A DNA stretch of 64,000 nucleotides, from positions 86,144,213 to 86,208,212 of the forward strand of contig OW799236.1 in NCBI GenBank assembly GCA_941918925.1, written 5' to 3'. This stretch comes from Phyto melanocephala. Its lineage: Eukaryota > Arthropoda > Insecta > Diptera > Rhinophoridae. Both the position numbers and the translations under genes were made by a program. The notes beneath the pieces were generated by a model. It saw nothing but the letters and a program-made list of their open reading frames with translations, was not told where the DNA came from and did not search any database. Below, piece by piece: positions 45,095-56,895 of the stretch. How positions within the stretch are numbered: position 1 is the stretch's first letter; each line of letters starts with the position of its first letter.

Positions 45095-45431
45095 TGTAAC
45101 GGTTTTCGAATGTACTAGAATGTTCATACGAGAACTTTGTCGAATGTTACCGAACACCACTATGTTGCTATAAATAGCCGAACAACACAGCTAACATGAT
45201 CAGTATTACAATAGAGCTTGTAAAGTGTGTATCAAAGTGAGTTTGATAATAAAAGTGTATAACCATAAGTGTTATAAGTAAAGGGATAAAAAAACAATAT
45301 CTGAGTGTATTTAAATAAATAAAGTGCTCTTAATTTTATAACAAATTTTAACTGTTTTTGATTGCAATAAAAGAACTCAAGGTTTATTTAAAGGAAATAA
45401 TTTAACATTTATAAAAGATATAAACGTAACA
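45095..45431 (+). mobile_element. LTR-like sequence, possible solo LTR
   Basis: Starts TGTAACGGTTTTCGAATGTA and ends AACGTAACA, a TG...CA pair with short inverted repeats. It has a core promoter at 45169-45204 and AATAAA signals downstream (45248 and 45315). No target duplication is visible and there is no second LTR or polyprotein in the window. An orphan cellular promoter is the alternative. Confidence 0.4.
45169..45204 (+). promoter_or_regulatory. TATA box plus initiator at ideal spacing
   Basis: TATAAATAG at 45169 is followed by TCAGTA at 45200, an insect initiator, which puts the start site A at 45202, 33 bases from the first T of the TATA box. Upstream, 45105-45160, lie several GAA and TTC triplets, including AGAATGTTCA, resembling a heat-shock element. 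The match is seen directly, but function is inferred. Confidence 0.5.
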
Positions 45432-45439
45432 ATGTTTGG

Positions 45440-45671
45440 ATATTTGTTACTCAATCACGCAAAAACGGCTGAACGGAACTAAATGAAATTTGGCACATAG
45501 ATAGATAACTACCTAGATTAAAACATAGGCAACTTTTTATCACGATAACCACGCAAAGTCGTTGGCAAACTCATCATCACACATCCTACACGGGTTGTTT
45601 GTGTTGTAAATATTTTTATTTTTGTTGTTAATACTATAACTACGCAGACGAAGTCGCAGGCACAAGCTAGT
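45440..45671 (+). repeat. Helitron-like or related interspersed repeat
   Basis: CACGCAAAAACGGCTGAACG and GAAATTTGGCACATAGATAG, ending in GACGAAGTCGCAGGCACAAG and CTAGT, recall a widespread arthropod repeat that ends in CTAG before T, as Helitrons do. No 5' end is certain. Confidence 0.45.
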
Positions 45672-45753
45672 AATAAATATAATTCAAAAACTTTTTAAAG
45701 CCAGCAAAGCTCTCCAGATTCTGCTAGTTAACGTATAATGAAACATTTACATT

Positions 45754-46224
45754 AAGCTCTAAACACATAGACGACAGCAGACAGCAAGCAGCAATATGTC
45801 AAAAATAAAACGATTATTTTGACGGCAGCACAGCAGCACGACTGCGCATTTGCTGCTGCTGGCAACTTAGGCTATTTTTTACGGGCAGCAATAAACAAAT
45901 ATAGTGTTGCCATGTTATATATTAAATTGGAAAAATAAGAGCAAAAACTTATTTTTAATATTAAACATAAAATAACCTTACAAAAATACAATAAAGAAAT
46001 AAATTTATGTGTTTTTATAGTTTTTCGTGATGTTATTAAATTTTTTTATCAATAAGTTTAATTTTATTCATTATAAAATATATATGCGGCATCCCTGAAA
46101 TTGGTATTGCTAAAATACACACCAGCTGATTATTATGTTGTTGCTGTCTTCAAAATAATTATGAAGCTGACTTAAGAGTAGCATTTAAAGCCGTGAAGTT
46201 GTGAGGTCTATGTATTTAGAGCTT
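45754..46224. mobile_element. MITE with AAGCTCTAAA termini
   Basis: AAGCTCTAAACACATAGAC is present inverted as GTCTATGTATTTAGAGCTT at the right end (one mismatch). The interior contains GC-rich segments with CAGCAG repeats. A partial internal copy (TAAATACATAGACGACAGCA) lies at about 38003. Confidence 0.7.
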
Positions 46225-46226
46225 TA

Positions 46227-47408
46227 CAATTGGTCCAACTATGATGCATGATGTTAATTGTCAGTCACACCTTAACGTGATTTTTTTTACCAACTTACTT
46301 TGACATTTCTTTATTTCAGTGTTTGACAAACTCAACCATTTAAAGATACACAACCGAGCAGAGCGTTTAAGTTATTGAAGGAAATAGTCATGCAAATCAA
46401 AATCTATTTCGTTCTTTTCGTTATATTTTTGGTCAGCATAATCGACCAAATGTGTTCTTAATCAGGTGACTTGTGCGGAAATTTATAAATCACGGTATTT
46501 AGGAAATTTTTAAACACCAGTGCATGCTCGCGCAGATTGTTTTGAGGACCACCTGGACTCGTCGTAGGGCCCAACAAATAAACATCACACGAACATCACT
46601 AATGCGAAGTTTAAATACAGATTTGAACCTACACGACTACAACGTTCAATTGAATCAAAAGCTGAATCAAGCGTCGCCAACACGCCTAATGGTTGGTTGA
46701 ACAGACGGACTTGAATGGAGACTTTACAAACAAAATCATCTTCAACGACGAGGCACACTTTCACCTCAGTGGTTTTTTTTTAACAAGCAGAATTGCCGCA
46801 TTTGGGAAACTTTCAATCCGCAAGTAGTTGTTGAAAGGCCGATGCGTCTTCCAAGAGTGATTGTTTGGTGCGGTTTATGGTTTGGCGGTGTCATCAAGCA
46901 ATACTTCGATACGAAAATGTGGTCGGCCAAGCAGTTATCATGAATGGTATTGCTATTGGCAGATGATAACGGCGTTATTGAACGATATGTAGTTCCAACA
47001 TGGCTGTGCCACTTGCCACACAGTCAACGAAACAATGGCTCTTTTACGCAAGAAATTCAATGGCCGTTAATTGGCCGCCACGATGGTGTGCCTTGACACC
47101 GTTGGACTTCTTTGGGTATATTTAAAAGAAGAAGAAGAAGTATACTTCAATAAGTTAAGAATATTTTAAGAATTAAAGGATGATATGATTCGGCACATTT
47201 ACGATATTGAGCCTTAAATATGTCCCAATGTCATTGAAAATTTGGACCATCAGATAGAAGAACGCCAACAAAACCATAGCGGACATTTGGCCGATATTCT
47301 GTTGCACAACTAATTTTCATAGATCGCAATAAAAAATATTGAGATAATTATTTGAAAACTTTTTATTTTATTTACAATTTACATCGTGCGTTTTGGATGG
47401 ACTACCTG
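46227..47408 (+). mobile_element. DD41D-type mariner-like element, copy 4 (decayed)
   Basis: Imperfect TIRs, left CAATTGGTCCAACTATGATG and right (inverted) CAGGTAGTCCATCCAAAACG, are flanked by TA on both sides. The transposase is frameshifted. NKIIFNDEAHFHLSG holds the first aspartate, VIVWCGLWFGGVIKQYF follows, and WPLIGRHDGVP/HRWTSLG in shifted frames marks the third-aspartate region. Part of the DNA-binding domain (LNLHDYNVQLNQKLNQAS) survives just before it, unlike in copies 1, 3 and 5. Same terminal family as copy 2. Confidence 0.75.
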
Positions 47409-48939
47409 TAGTTTCTCTATTTCTAGAAAACGTTCAAAAGTTAGTGTTTATAAAAAAATGCAGAAAAATTATATAAAAATTATAATTTACGCCAACACAT
47501 ATCCTACCCACCATTGGAAATAAATATGTATGCACGTATGTATGTATATACTATGTACTATGACACAACCAATGTTAAATATAGAACAGTTAGAAGTAAC
47601 AAAGCGGAAATAATAATCAACTAAAAAACGATGTCATTGCAAAGAGCATAAGGGAATGCAAAAAACCAAAAAGGACAACGATGTTAAATAGTTGTCTGAG
47701 AATTGTGTAGAAAACTGCGGGAGACAAATAAAAAAGTTCCATTAAAATATATTTCGAAATTGTAGCAAAATTTTCAAAGGGAAAATGAGTGCAAGAAACG
47801 AAAAAAACAGACGTATAGACATTTAGGCAGACAAAGTATCATTGTTGATATATTTTAAGAATTTAACATTATTAAAATAAACTTAAACCATTAGAATAGC
47901 GCTGTCTAAAAATGATCAAAGCTTACAAAGTTTTGTTGTAAGGCAATTTAAACATTGTCCGTATGTGTTTGCATAATCTCCTTTTATTGTTAATGTTTAG
48001 AAGAATTCAATTAACAAACAATAACACTTTGTGGTGTAAAGGTTCACACGGTTATTGGACAAAGCAACATGTTTCGAATTTTCAAATACATATTTCACTA
48101 CAGCAAGAACAAATACCAAATCGAGAAAATCTAATTTAAGTTGATTACATTTAATGTGATATCTCTTGTAGTTTAACTCGTAGTACAATGCCGAAGGGTT
48201 TAAACTAAGTAGAATTTTGACAATATATATTTAATTAAATTTTTAAGTTTTTTAAGAAAGCACCACAACAAACAGGTGTTCAAAAAATAATAATAATATA
48301 CGAAGCTAATTTAATTTACGTGATAACTCTTAAAGTTTTATACACAGAAAAATTTCAATTAGTGCAAACCAAGCAACTTAGAGAGTTTGTTTTTATGATT
48401 AAGAAAGTTGAACATTTTCTTATCTCGATTTAAGTGTTTTTTCCAAAAGTCATATCTGTGGAGTTACATATATGGCAGCGTATTAATTAAAATTATTTTA
48501 GGTATAAAGGGTGGACCATTTAAAATTTGACTTTGTAAGGTAGAGTAACATTCATTTTTCATTTTCAGGTTTATGTTTGTTGTTTACAAAATGGGATGCT
48601 ATACGCTCATACAAAATTGAGAAATGTATTAAACTTCTACCCAAACTGTAAGAAATTAATGTGGAAAATTTTTGACAAGAGGAAGTCAATTTGTAAAGCT
48701 TGTTCATGAAAATTTTTCGTTATTGGACACAACAACCCCTGTACGTTATTGTCCAGTGCGTTCAATCCAAAAACTTATTTGACAGATGAAGTACTGAAAT
48801 TTGTCACATAAGCCTTTAATAAACCTCAAATATATTTTATAAATATGGCAGTAGGTTTGTAATTAACCTACTAATACAGAATTATTTTAAATATTGGAAA
48901 AAGATTTGGGTTTAAACATGAATTACTTTGATTTTATAT
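47409..48939. other. No gene seen; possible mariner end near 48510
   Basis: AT-rich DNA. TAAAGGGTGGACCATTTAAA at 48506 resembles the termini of copies 2 and 4, and a decayed N-terminal transposase could follow, but I cannot follow a frame. A half copy of the MITE at 50324-50442 lies at 48776-48856. Confidence 0.35.
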
Positions 48940-49225
48940 TCTCCACCTGTGCTGCACAAAGATATATATAACTTTGTCATTACATTTGTAATAACTACAA
49001 TATTTGTTTGCGACCCCACAAAATATATATTTTCTGAAATCTTTAAAATTGGGGAGTCGCAATCTCAGTTTGTCCGTCTGTCCGTCTGTTAGTTAAAATC
49101 AACTTTTAGAAGCAACGAAAGTCTGATAGACTTTTAACTGATTTCGTACGGATACGTCGGACTAATTTTATATAACTTTTATTTACCGGCATGTCTACTC
49201 GATTACAGATTTGTTGAGGTTTTTT
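48940..49225 (-). repeat. Mini-me-like repeat core, group B fragment
   Basis: CTCCACCTGTGCTGCACAAA, GAATATATATTTTCTGAAAT-like sequence and a GTCCGTCTGTCCGTCTGT tract at 49071-49088 are followed by AAAATCAACTTTTAGAAGCA. This is the (GTCY)n plus core structure with both ends eroded. Confidence 0.6.
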
Positions 49226-50323
49226 TCCCAACTTTTATATTTGTCGTTCGTAGAAATTGATTTATACATTTTCTATGGGAAATCTGTGTAATTGTCGCTT
49301 AACAAATCAGAATTTCCCTTCGGTTTTTTTTTATCAGCTTTCTGTCAGAGTTCAGATCAGACACATTAAAAACTCAGAATTTCCTACGACATGTTCGTCA
49401 GAATTCGTGTCAACCACTTAATATGTTTTTCGGTCAGAAGTGTGACAGAATTTGTACAAAATTCTTACTTGGTTGTAGAAATTTCTTACAGAAATGTGAC
49501 AAATGTCGGACAATTTTGCAATCTAGGAAAGTACCTTATTTATTTTAGTAAAAAAAGTGTTTCTTCAAAAATAAGTCATTGAGTTTGTTTTCAAAATATT
49601 TGGTTTTTGAAGTACAATCTTATTAAAAAAATTGTAATTTGTTGGAGGTTCAGTATTATTTAAAAATCTTAATTGTTCATGCCTGGTAAAGACTGCTGTT
49701 GGTATAAAATGTTTTATATTCCTCTTCTGTCGCGACCTTACATGAATTTTTTTTATTTTTATTAATTTTCCGTGCCATTTATATCTCTTATTTATATTTT
49801 TATCACTTATTTGTGTTTTCCCTCAGAAACTCAATATTAATTCGAAAATTTCCAGGTGATCAAGGAGTCAAAGTACCACACAAATAAATTTGATCAAAGG
49901 CAAAGGTATTCTAATAGGTGATACTTTACACTGCCCATTAAAAATTAAAAAAAAATATTTCTGTTGTATAGATTTTTACACTTTTTTTTTCTGTGTATTA
50001 AAAGTGTAGATTTATTTCTTTTTTATTCTTTTTTGTTTTAATTAAAAAAACGCACATTTTTTTATTGAGAATTATAATATTTTTTAATGCATATTAAAGG
50101 CGCATAAAATACCTTTTAAGTGCATGAACTTTCTGTCCCTAGCGAGCGGTTTGAATATAATTTAAGAAAAGTCCTAAGGACACCATTACATGTTATTAAA
50201 GATTAATAATATTTAAATTTATTTCTATGAGACATAAAAAGTTTTAATTATATTTTTTAAGACCGATATGTTGTAAACCATTAATCATAATAAGGCTTTA
50301 TATAGCTTTATCATTAAATTTTT

Positions 50324-50442
50324 ACTGCCGTATTCATAAAAAATATTTTAGGTTTATTTAAGGCTCTTTTGACAAATTTCTGTACAACATCTGTCAGATA
50401 AGCCTTAAATAAATCTAAAACATATTTTATGAATATGACAGT
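50324..50442. mobile_element. 119-bp palindromic MITE
   Basis: ACTGCCGTATTCATAAAAAA and the inverted end ACTGTCATATTCATAAAATA make arms of about 55 bp that cover almost the whole element. The flanks AAATTTTT and TAATTTTT agree at 7 of 8 bases. A half element is found at 48776-48856. Confidence 0.7.
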
Positions 50443-52942
50443 TAATTTTTACAACATTCATTTCCGAATACATAAAGTATATATTATCCGAAAGCCTGTA
50501 CGTGTGTCTATATGTTGGTTGACTTTAAGAAGCCCCAATTTTGCCGATTGTATGGGATATCAATCTGTTGAAAATATTTATGAAATAATTGCTAACAAAA
50601 GCCAGCACAATGACCTCATATCTTTCTGAGATATGAGGAAATAAACATGACTGCAACTGAGTTTTTTCACCATATTTTTACCACAAAAGTTAACCCTTTT
50701 CATGTATACATATAATATTTTTAAAATGCTATACCTACAGGGCTATTCGTAAAAAAAATTTAAACAAATCTGTGACTAATTGGCAAAGTAATAGGTAACT
50801 ATTATTTGAGAGTATACATTTTTTAATATTTTAAATTCCTCAAGCTCCTAATTAATTTTTGGACACGCTAATGACAACAAATTGTCAGCCGTAATCCCGA
50901 AAATTATTCCTAAGAAAAACTAAAACAAGTAAGAGCGCTTTCTTTCACACAGTTTTAACCATCAAGTACATAAATATACATTCAAACATGCATACATACG
51001 GAATGACAAACATATACATATGTATATACCATTTAACACTCTCGTGTAAAGGATATAAAAACAGAAGTACCGTTGATCTTTTGCTTATATCTCAGTAATT
51101 TATGTAAACTTTTCGTTCCTTTTAATACTGGCAGTTTCAAGACTGTAACTATATGGTGCAGCTGTAACAAAAATTTATTTAGAAGAACGATAATCTGAAC
51201 TTTTGATTGACATATTTGTTTGTCAATATCTTTGTCGATAATTAACCTATTGAAGCAATATTTTCTGTAAATTTACCAAAGGTACATATTTTATACATAA
51301 GTATACTTTGCAAGCAGTGTCATAGGAGCTGCAAATCTGTGTTTGTTGTGGTAAAAGATAGGGGCAATCATGTTCTTTCGATCATATATCAGCTCGTTAT
51401 ATGTCAACATAACTGATTTTCAAAAGCAAAATTCTCGAAGGCATATCTAATAAATTGATACTAAATAAGAGTCTGAAGCATACGTGGTTGATTGATAAAA
51501 GTTGATTTCAACATACACACAGACTGAAGTATTTAAAATATATATTTTCTATAGGGTCTTAAATTGAGATTGTTGAAATTGCAAACGGAACAGCAAACTA
51601 TATAGTAACCTTATACACTCTTGGGTTAAGGGTATAGAAATCAGTTTGAATTTAACCGTAATATAAGCACCGAAGTACAACTGATTCGGTGTTATTTCCT
51701 AAAACTTACAAATGATAATAGATCATTTTAGTTGCTAGGTAAGTAATTGAGAAGGTCATCAATATCAAAAGAAGGGGCTGGTTATGCTTAATATTAATCA
51801 CTATATACTATTTAAAATACATGCCAAACCCACAAACAAAATGGCGTACAGTTAATTTGTATATATGGGTCAAATCCAGAAACTAAAAATTTACCCCCTT
51901 CAGCTCCTCAAAAATAAACTATGAAGAAGTTTAAATACTAGATGGCGTCCGAAACGAAATGATGGATATTATACCCTTCACCTGTGGTGCACAAGGGTAT
52001 ATATAGCTTTGTTATTCCGTTTGTAATTTCTACAATTTTCATTTCCGATTCCATAAAGCTTATGAATAGACGAGTCGATTAAGCCCTGTCCGTTTGTCCG
52101 TGTGTTGATTGAAATCAACTTTTAGAAGCACCTATATGTTCCTTCGATCTGTCTATGGTATCAATCTTTTGGAAATATCCGGGAATGAATCGCTATTGAA
52201 ATTCAGCACAGTCGCCCCATAACTTTCTGAGATATGAGCTAATAAACACGACTGCCTCTGTTTTTTCCCATATTTTTTAACACCAACATTAAAATTTTTC
52301 AGCCATAGAATAATTTATAGGTACTTTCGCTACTATTTGTAGATATAACATGCATATAACAATATTCGTGAAAAATGTTGGATAAAGCGGGCTCTAATTG
52401 GTAAAGTTATAGGCAAAAAAATTTTTTTTAAATCAATTTTTTTCAGCTTCTAGATAACCGAGTGAATCAACATTCATATCATCTGAAAGGACGTGACTAG
52501 TGCAATATAAGTACTATAAAAAAATAAAATTCATGTTGGCCGTCACAACAAAATGGCGGACAATAATCTTATATATGGGTCAAATCTGGTATTTTAAAAT
52601 GTAACTTATTAAACCACCACAATATTGGTATTAAATAAAAGGGCTTGACAAGTAGAATACAGTAAATTACTAAAAAATGTAAAATCCAAGAAAGCGTCTA
52701 AAACAATATGGCGGAACAAATTTCTTTAACCCCAGCAATATGGGTATCAAATGAAAGGGATTGACTAGTAAAATACAGACGACAACGTAAAAATTCAAAA
52801 TCGAGGACGGCGTCGGAAAGAATAAAGATAAATTGCGTACAACATGATATATAGGTTTAGCTACGATGTGGGATTATACCTGCATACATGATGGTGAAGG
52901 GTATTATCAGATTCGGCACGGCTGAATATATCACTCTTACTT
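50443..52942. repeat. Cluster of group-B mini-me-like repeats
   Basis: Three broken copies lie in succession. The first (50450-50780) has CATTTCCGAATACATAAAGT and TTGACTTTAAGAAGCCCCAA. The second (50929-51650) begins AACAAGTAAGAGCGCTTTCT and ends GGTATAGAAATC. The third (51970-52942, minus) runs from ATACCCTTCACCTGTGGTGC through GTCCGTTTGTCCGTGTGTTG to GATTCGGCACGGCTGAATAT. Stretches such as CAAAATGGCGGACAATAATC inside the last recur two or three times, so it is partly amplified. Confidence 0.6.
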
Positions 52943-55048
52943 AACTATGCAAAAATTCAAAATCAAATATGGCGTATGACACTACATAATTATATCTAAA
53001 ATCTAAGGTAGGCTACGATGAGGACATTGCCATTAAATTGTGCGGCCGCACACAACACTATCACTTGTATTCACAAAAAAAATTTACGACCTGGTAAGCC
53101 ATCACTGATTAAAATTCTTGTTTTAACCGAAAAAAATCCAAAAGCTTTATTTTGTTTTCTTTAAAAAATTCCACCATTCCAGCAAATTTTTTAAGAAATT
53201 TGGAATTTACAAAATTTATCACCATTTATTAACCGAAATTTCCCACTGTGTCCGGAGCATTTTTACTAACAACTGACTTTGATAAAATCGCTATGAATTG
53301 AATTTAAACTCTCAACAAAATAGGTTTAAAAAAACCATATAAAAACTGTACAGTAGATAAATAACACACTAGCATGAAATTAAATAACTAAAATTTCATG
53401 CTCACTCACTCTTTGTATGAAGGATTGGAAATGTAATGGCAACACCCTAATCCTGACACAGACAATTTGTTTAAAAACTATTGATTGCTTATCCTTAAAC
53501 TAAAGACTATAAAACTGGAACAAACCTTAATTTAATGACGAACTATAAGACAAAATCAAAATATCACCAACAATAACAATCACAAAATTTCTCATAATAC
53601 CCACTGACACGTAAAATGTCATAACAACTTGTGTCGACAAACGGAAACAAAAACAAATAGAAAAGTAGCAATTTTTAAAATGTTGTTTGGACAGGGAAAA
53701 TTTATAAGATTTCTAAATGTAAGTAAGAAGACGGGAAAAAAGTTTAACGAAACAAAAAAACAAATATATTAAAAATTATATAAAAAGAAAATCAAATGCC
53801 ATACCATGTCGTGTCAAGAGAAAATACAATAAAAACGATAATAAATCCATGGTAAATGGTGGTAGTGGTCCGTCTACTGATGCAGCTTCTTTTTTTTATC
53901 CTGTTGATGATGTTGATGGTGGTGACAGTATTTTTTTTCGGTGACGATGTTAATAATGACTAAGGAGGCGTCGTTATCGTATACAGGAATATGGGATGCG
54001 TGAAAGGATACTGAAGTTATTACCGATTTGTATGTTTGTTGTTTTATGAAGCACTTTTTGTGAGATTTTCGTTTTTATTTTTTTTTGCTGAATTTTATTT
54101 TTATTTTTATATTTTTTTTAAGTAAAAGAAGGTTAATAAAATAAACATTTTTTATTGGAATTTAATAATATTTTTTATAGGTTTTCTTTAAGTCACTTTA
54201 ATGTTGTTGAATCCTAGGAATTAAAGTTGCAAATTTGTGTTCCAGTTTCTCAGTAATTTATTTTTTTATTTATTACACAACATGCATACATGCAAACACA
54301 TGTATGAATCTCAATATCCTTTAAATTTAAACAATTTTGTTTTTCTTGAAACACTTTAACACTTTTTTTCAATTTGTTTTTTTTTTTTATCTTGTATTAA
54401 ATTTGTTTAAGTATAATTCTTTCCAATTTAGTTCATCATTATTTTGTTTTTATTCATTTAACTGTTATTTCAATTATACGTTATATAAAACAATCTAATA
54501 AAAACTTTAGTTGTAGTTAAATTAAATAATTGTATAAATGTATGTGGGTGTGTGTGTTTGTTATTAAAACTTTAATTAAAAATTTCACTTTAAAAAGTTG
54601 AACTGGTCATGGGCAGTAATATTGTTGCTCGAAAAACTAAATGTTTGATTGACTTTTAGTGAAGTTTTTTTTTTTTTGTTTTTGTTGCTTATTTAACAAA
54701 AAGTTATGATTTTCTATGGCTACACCAAACTAATTGCATGTATGTATGTATTTAGATAAAACGTATAATGAAATTTTGCAGTTTTTTTTTTTTTTTTTTT
54801 TTTTTTTGTTGCAAACTAAATCTATACAAATGCTTTACATTAATTAAATTATTTTTATGGTTTTGCATAGAGCACACATTCATTTTTATAAAACTAATCA
54901 AATTTTATATTCTAAATGAATTTATTTTTTTGGGTTGATTCGAGAACACACATAAATCGAATAATTTTACATAAAACAAAAAAATTTGACTTCAATATTA
55001 TGCTGCTAGCACACTGTATGTGCTACTTTGCTAGCGCTGTTCTTACTA
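52943..55048. other. No gene proven; one short candidate exon
   Basis: AT-rich DNA with a 26-base T run at 54782-54807. At 53680 an ATG in good context (TTTAAAATGTTG) opens MLFGQGKFIRFLN, followed directly by GTAAGT. A second short frame from 53849 reads MVNGGSGPSTDAASFFYPVD. Neither can be tied to a gene. Confidence 0.3.
54782..54807. repeat. Poly-T run (26 bases)
   Basis: Uninterrupted T tract. It could be the tail of a retrocopy on the minus strand, but no gene sequence adjoins it. Confidence 0.9.
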
Positions 55049-55982
55049 AAGGGTGTTTTTTTTTTTGCTAGATAGAACTTTAAATTGTAAAAAGTAACGC
55101 AAAAAATTAAATTTTGATGAAATATTTTTTTTTTATCGTTTCAGTATACTCTGACAAATCATCATGAATAGACTCACGCTTGAACAACGCTACGAAATTA
55201 TCCAAATTTACTTTGAAAATCAGTCGTCGATTCGCGCAACTTATATCGCAAAATTGTGTTCAGCGATGAGGCGCATTTTTGGCTTAACGGGTTTGTTAAT
55301 AAGCAAAATTGCCGCATATGGAGCGAGACCAACCCACAAGAGACCCTACAGACTCCATTACATCCAGAAAAATGCACCGTTTGGTGCGGTTTTCACGCTG
55401 GTGGCATCATCGGACCTTATTTCTTCAAAAATGAGGCCGGAGCTCGCGTTACGGTCAATGGAGATCGTTACCGCACCATGATCAATGATTTTTTGTTTGA
55501 AAATATGGATGACATTGATCCGGAGGAGATGTGGTTTCAACAGGATGGCGCTACGTGCCATACGGCGAACGCAACCATCTACTTATTGAAATCAAAATTT
55601 GGCGAAAAGTTGATTTCGAGAAATGGACCTGTCAATTGGCCTCCAAGGTCGTGCGATTTGACACCTCTCGATTATTTCCTGTGGGGCTACGTGAAGTCAC
55701 TGGTTTATGCTGATAAACCAGCAACAATTGACGCCTTGGAGGCCAGCATTGTTCGTGTTATTCGTGACATACGGCCAGCAGTGCTCGAAAAAGTGGCCCA
55801 AAATTGGACGTCCAGAATGCGCTTCGTCAAGAACAGCCGCGGTGCCCATATGCCCGAAATCATTTTCAAATGTTAATGTCACGTATTGATTTTTCGAATA
55901 AAAAAAAATTTTTGATTACAATTTAATTTTTTGTGTTATTTTTTACAATTTCAAGTTCTATCGGGCTTAAAAAAACACCCTT
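55049..55982 (+). mobile_element. DD41D mariner-like element, copy 5 (best preserved)
   Basis: 934-bp element with 46-bp TIRs starting AAGGGTGTTTTTTT and containing GATAGAACTT and AAATTGTAAAAA in both ends. It is flanked by TA at 55047-55048 and 55983-55984. It encodes a transposase with intact catalytic part but no usable DNA-binding domain (see 55164-55876). The three catalytic aspartates are present with 41 residues between the last two. The low number of defects and matching TIRs point to recent mobility, probably in trans. Confidence 0.93.
55164..55876 (+). pseudogene. DD41D transposase, internally deleted, copy 5
   Basis: ATG 55164 opens MNRLTLEQRYEIIQIYFENQ, the first helix-turn-helix. 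At about residue 27 a deletion of some 120 codons, with a frameshift, leads to LYRKIVFSDEAHFWLNGFVN (first aspartate). The next 206 codons (to TAA 55874-55876) are open: WCGFHAGGIIGPYFFKNEAG, WFQQDGATCHTA (second aspartate), RSCDLTPLDYFLWGYVKSLV (third) and HMPEIIFKC at the end. The long open frame begins with GTG, not ATG, so no complete protein can be made from it. The polyadenylation-like AATAAA follows at 55898. Confidence 0.9.
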
Positions 55983-56004
55983 TATTTATTCAATACAAGT
56001 TCTT

Positions 56005-56625
56005 TTTATACCCTTCACAGTGAGTGTAACGGTATATGCAAATAGATTTGTCATTCCGCGTGAAATTTCTACAATTTTCATTTCCGACCCCAAGTATATA
56101 TTTTCTGAAAGCTTTTGAATAGGGGAGTCAATTATTCATTGTCCGTCTGTCAGTGCCACTCTGTCAATCTGTCCGTGTGTATGTTGAAATCAACTTTTTT
56201 AAGCTCCCAAACATTTCCAAGACCCGTGTAAGGTACCAAAATATCAGAAATATTCAGGAGCAGATCGGCATTGAAAATCAGAAAAATCTCTTTATAACCA
56301 ACTCAGATATGATGACAAAACCTAGACCACCTCATCTTTTCACACCAATACGAACTGGTTCGAATCCCAGTTAAGACAAAAAAAATTTTTTTTTTATTTT
56401 AATTTTTTTTTATTTTTTTAATACATACAATTTATAATTTTACAATGGGATGTTTTTAGGCGGATAAAGTCATTATAAAGGTAATGAAACATACATATAT
56501 GTATGTATGTACATATTTCATGTTAATGAGGTGAATGGTGATACAAACAATTGTTGTTGCATGACTTCACGTTGTGAAGGGTATATAAGATTCGACACGG
56601 CCGAATATAATACTCTCACTTGTTT
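56005..56625 (-). repeat. Mini-me-like repeat, group B, with clear pol III B box
   Basis: The left end TTTATACCCTTCACAGTGAG passes CATTCCGCGTGAAATTTCTA, a GTCCGTCTGTCAGTG tract and TTGAAATCAACTTTTTTAAG. GGTTCGAATCC at 56357-56367 matches the tRNA B-box consensus perfectly. An A/T-only stretch (56377-56435) follows. The right end is GTGAAGGGTATATAAGATTC and the TTCGACACGGCCGAA palindrome. It is an inverted relative of 4588-5369. Confidence 0.65.
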
Positions 56626-56895
56626 ATGTTGATAAATAATTTCCCATTTAATTTACGAACACTTGTTTCTCTTGTTAATTTTATTTAGAAAAATGAAAAT
56701 TGTCTCCTAATATATTTTGAATCTAAACTCAATAGTCCCTAATTTTTAAACTCTAGCTTCATTAAGGTGGAAGATACAAAATGTACCACTAAAAAGGAAA
56801 AATTACTCTTTTGGTCTTTCATATTATTTTCAGTATTATCTCGGATCATTAGTCTCTAATTTTCTAAATTCAAGCTTCAGAAAAGTAGACAATTA

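Noticed and set aside
55256..55876. 206-residue open frame as a working transposase
   Set aside because: It begins at GTG, lacks the DNA-binding domain and is out of frame with the real ATG at 55164.
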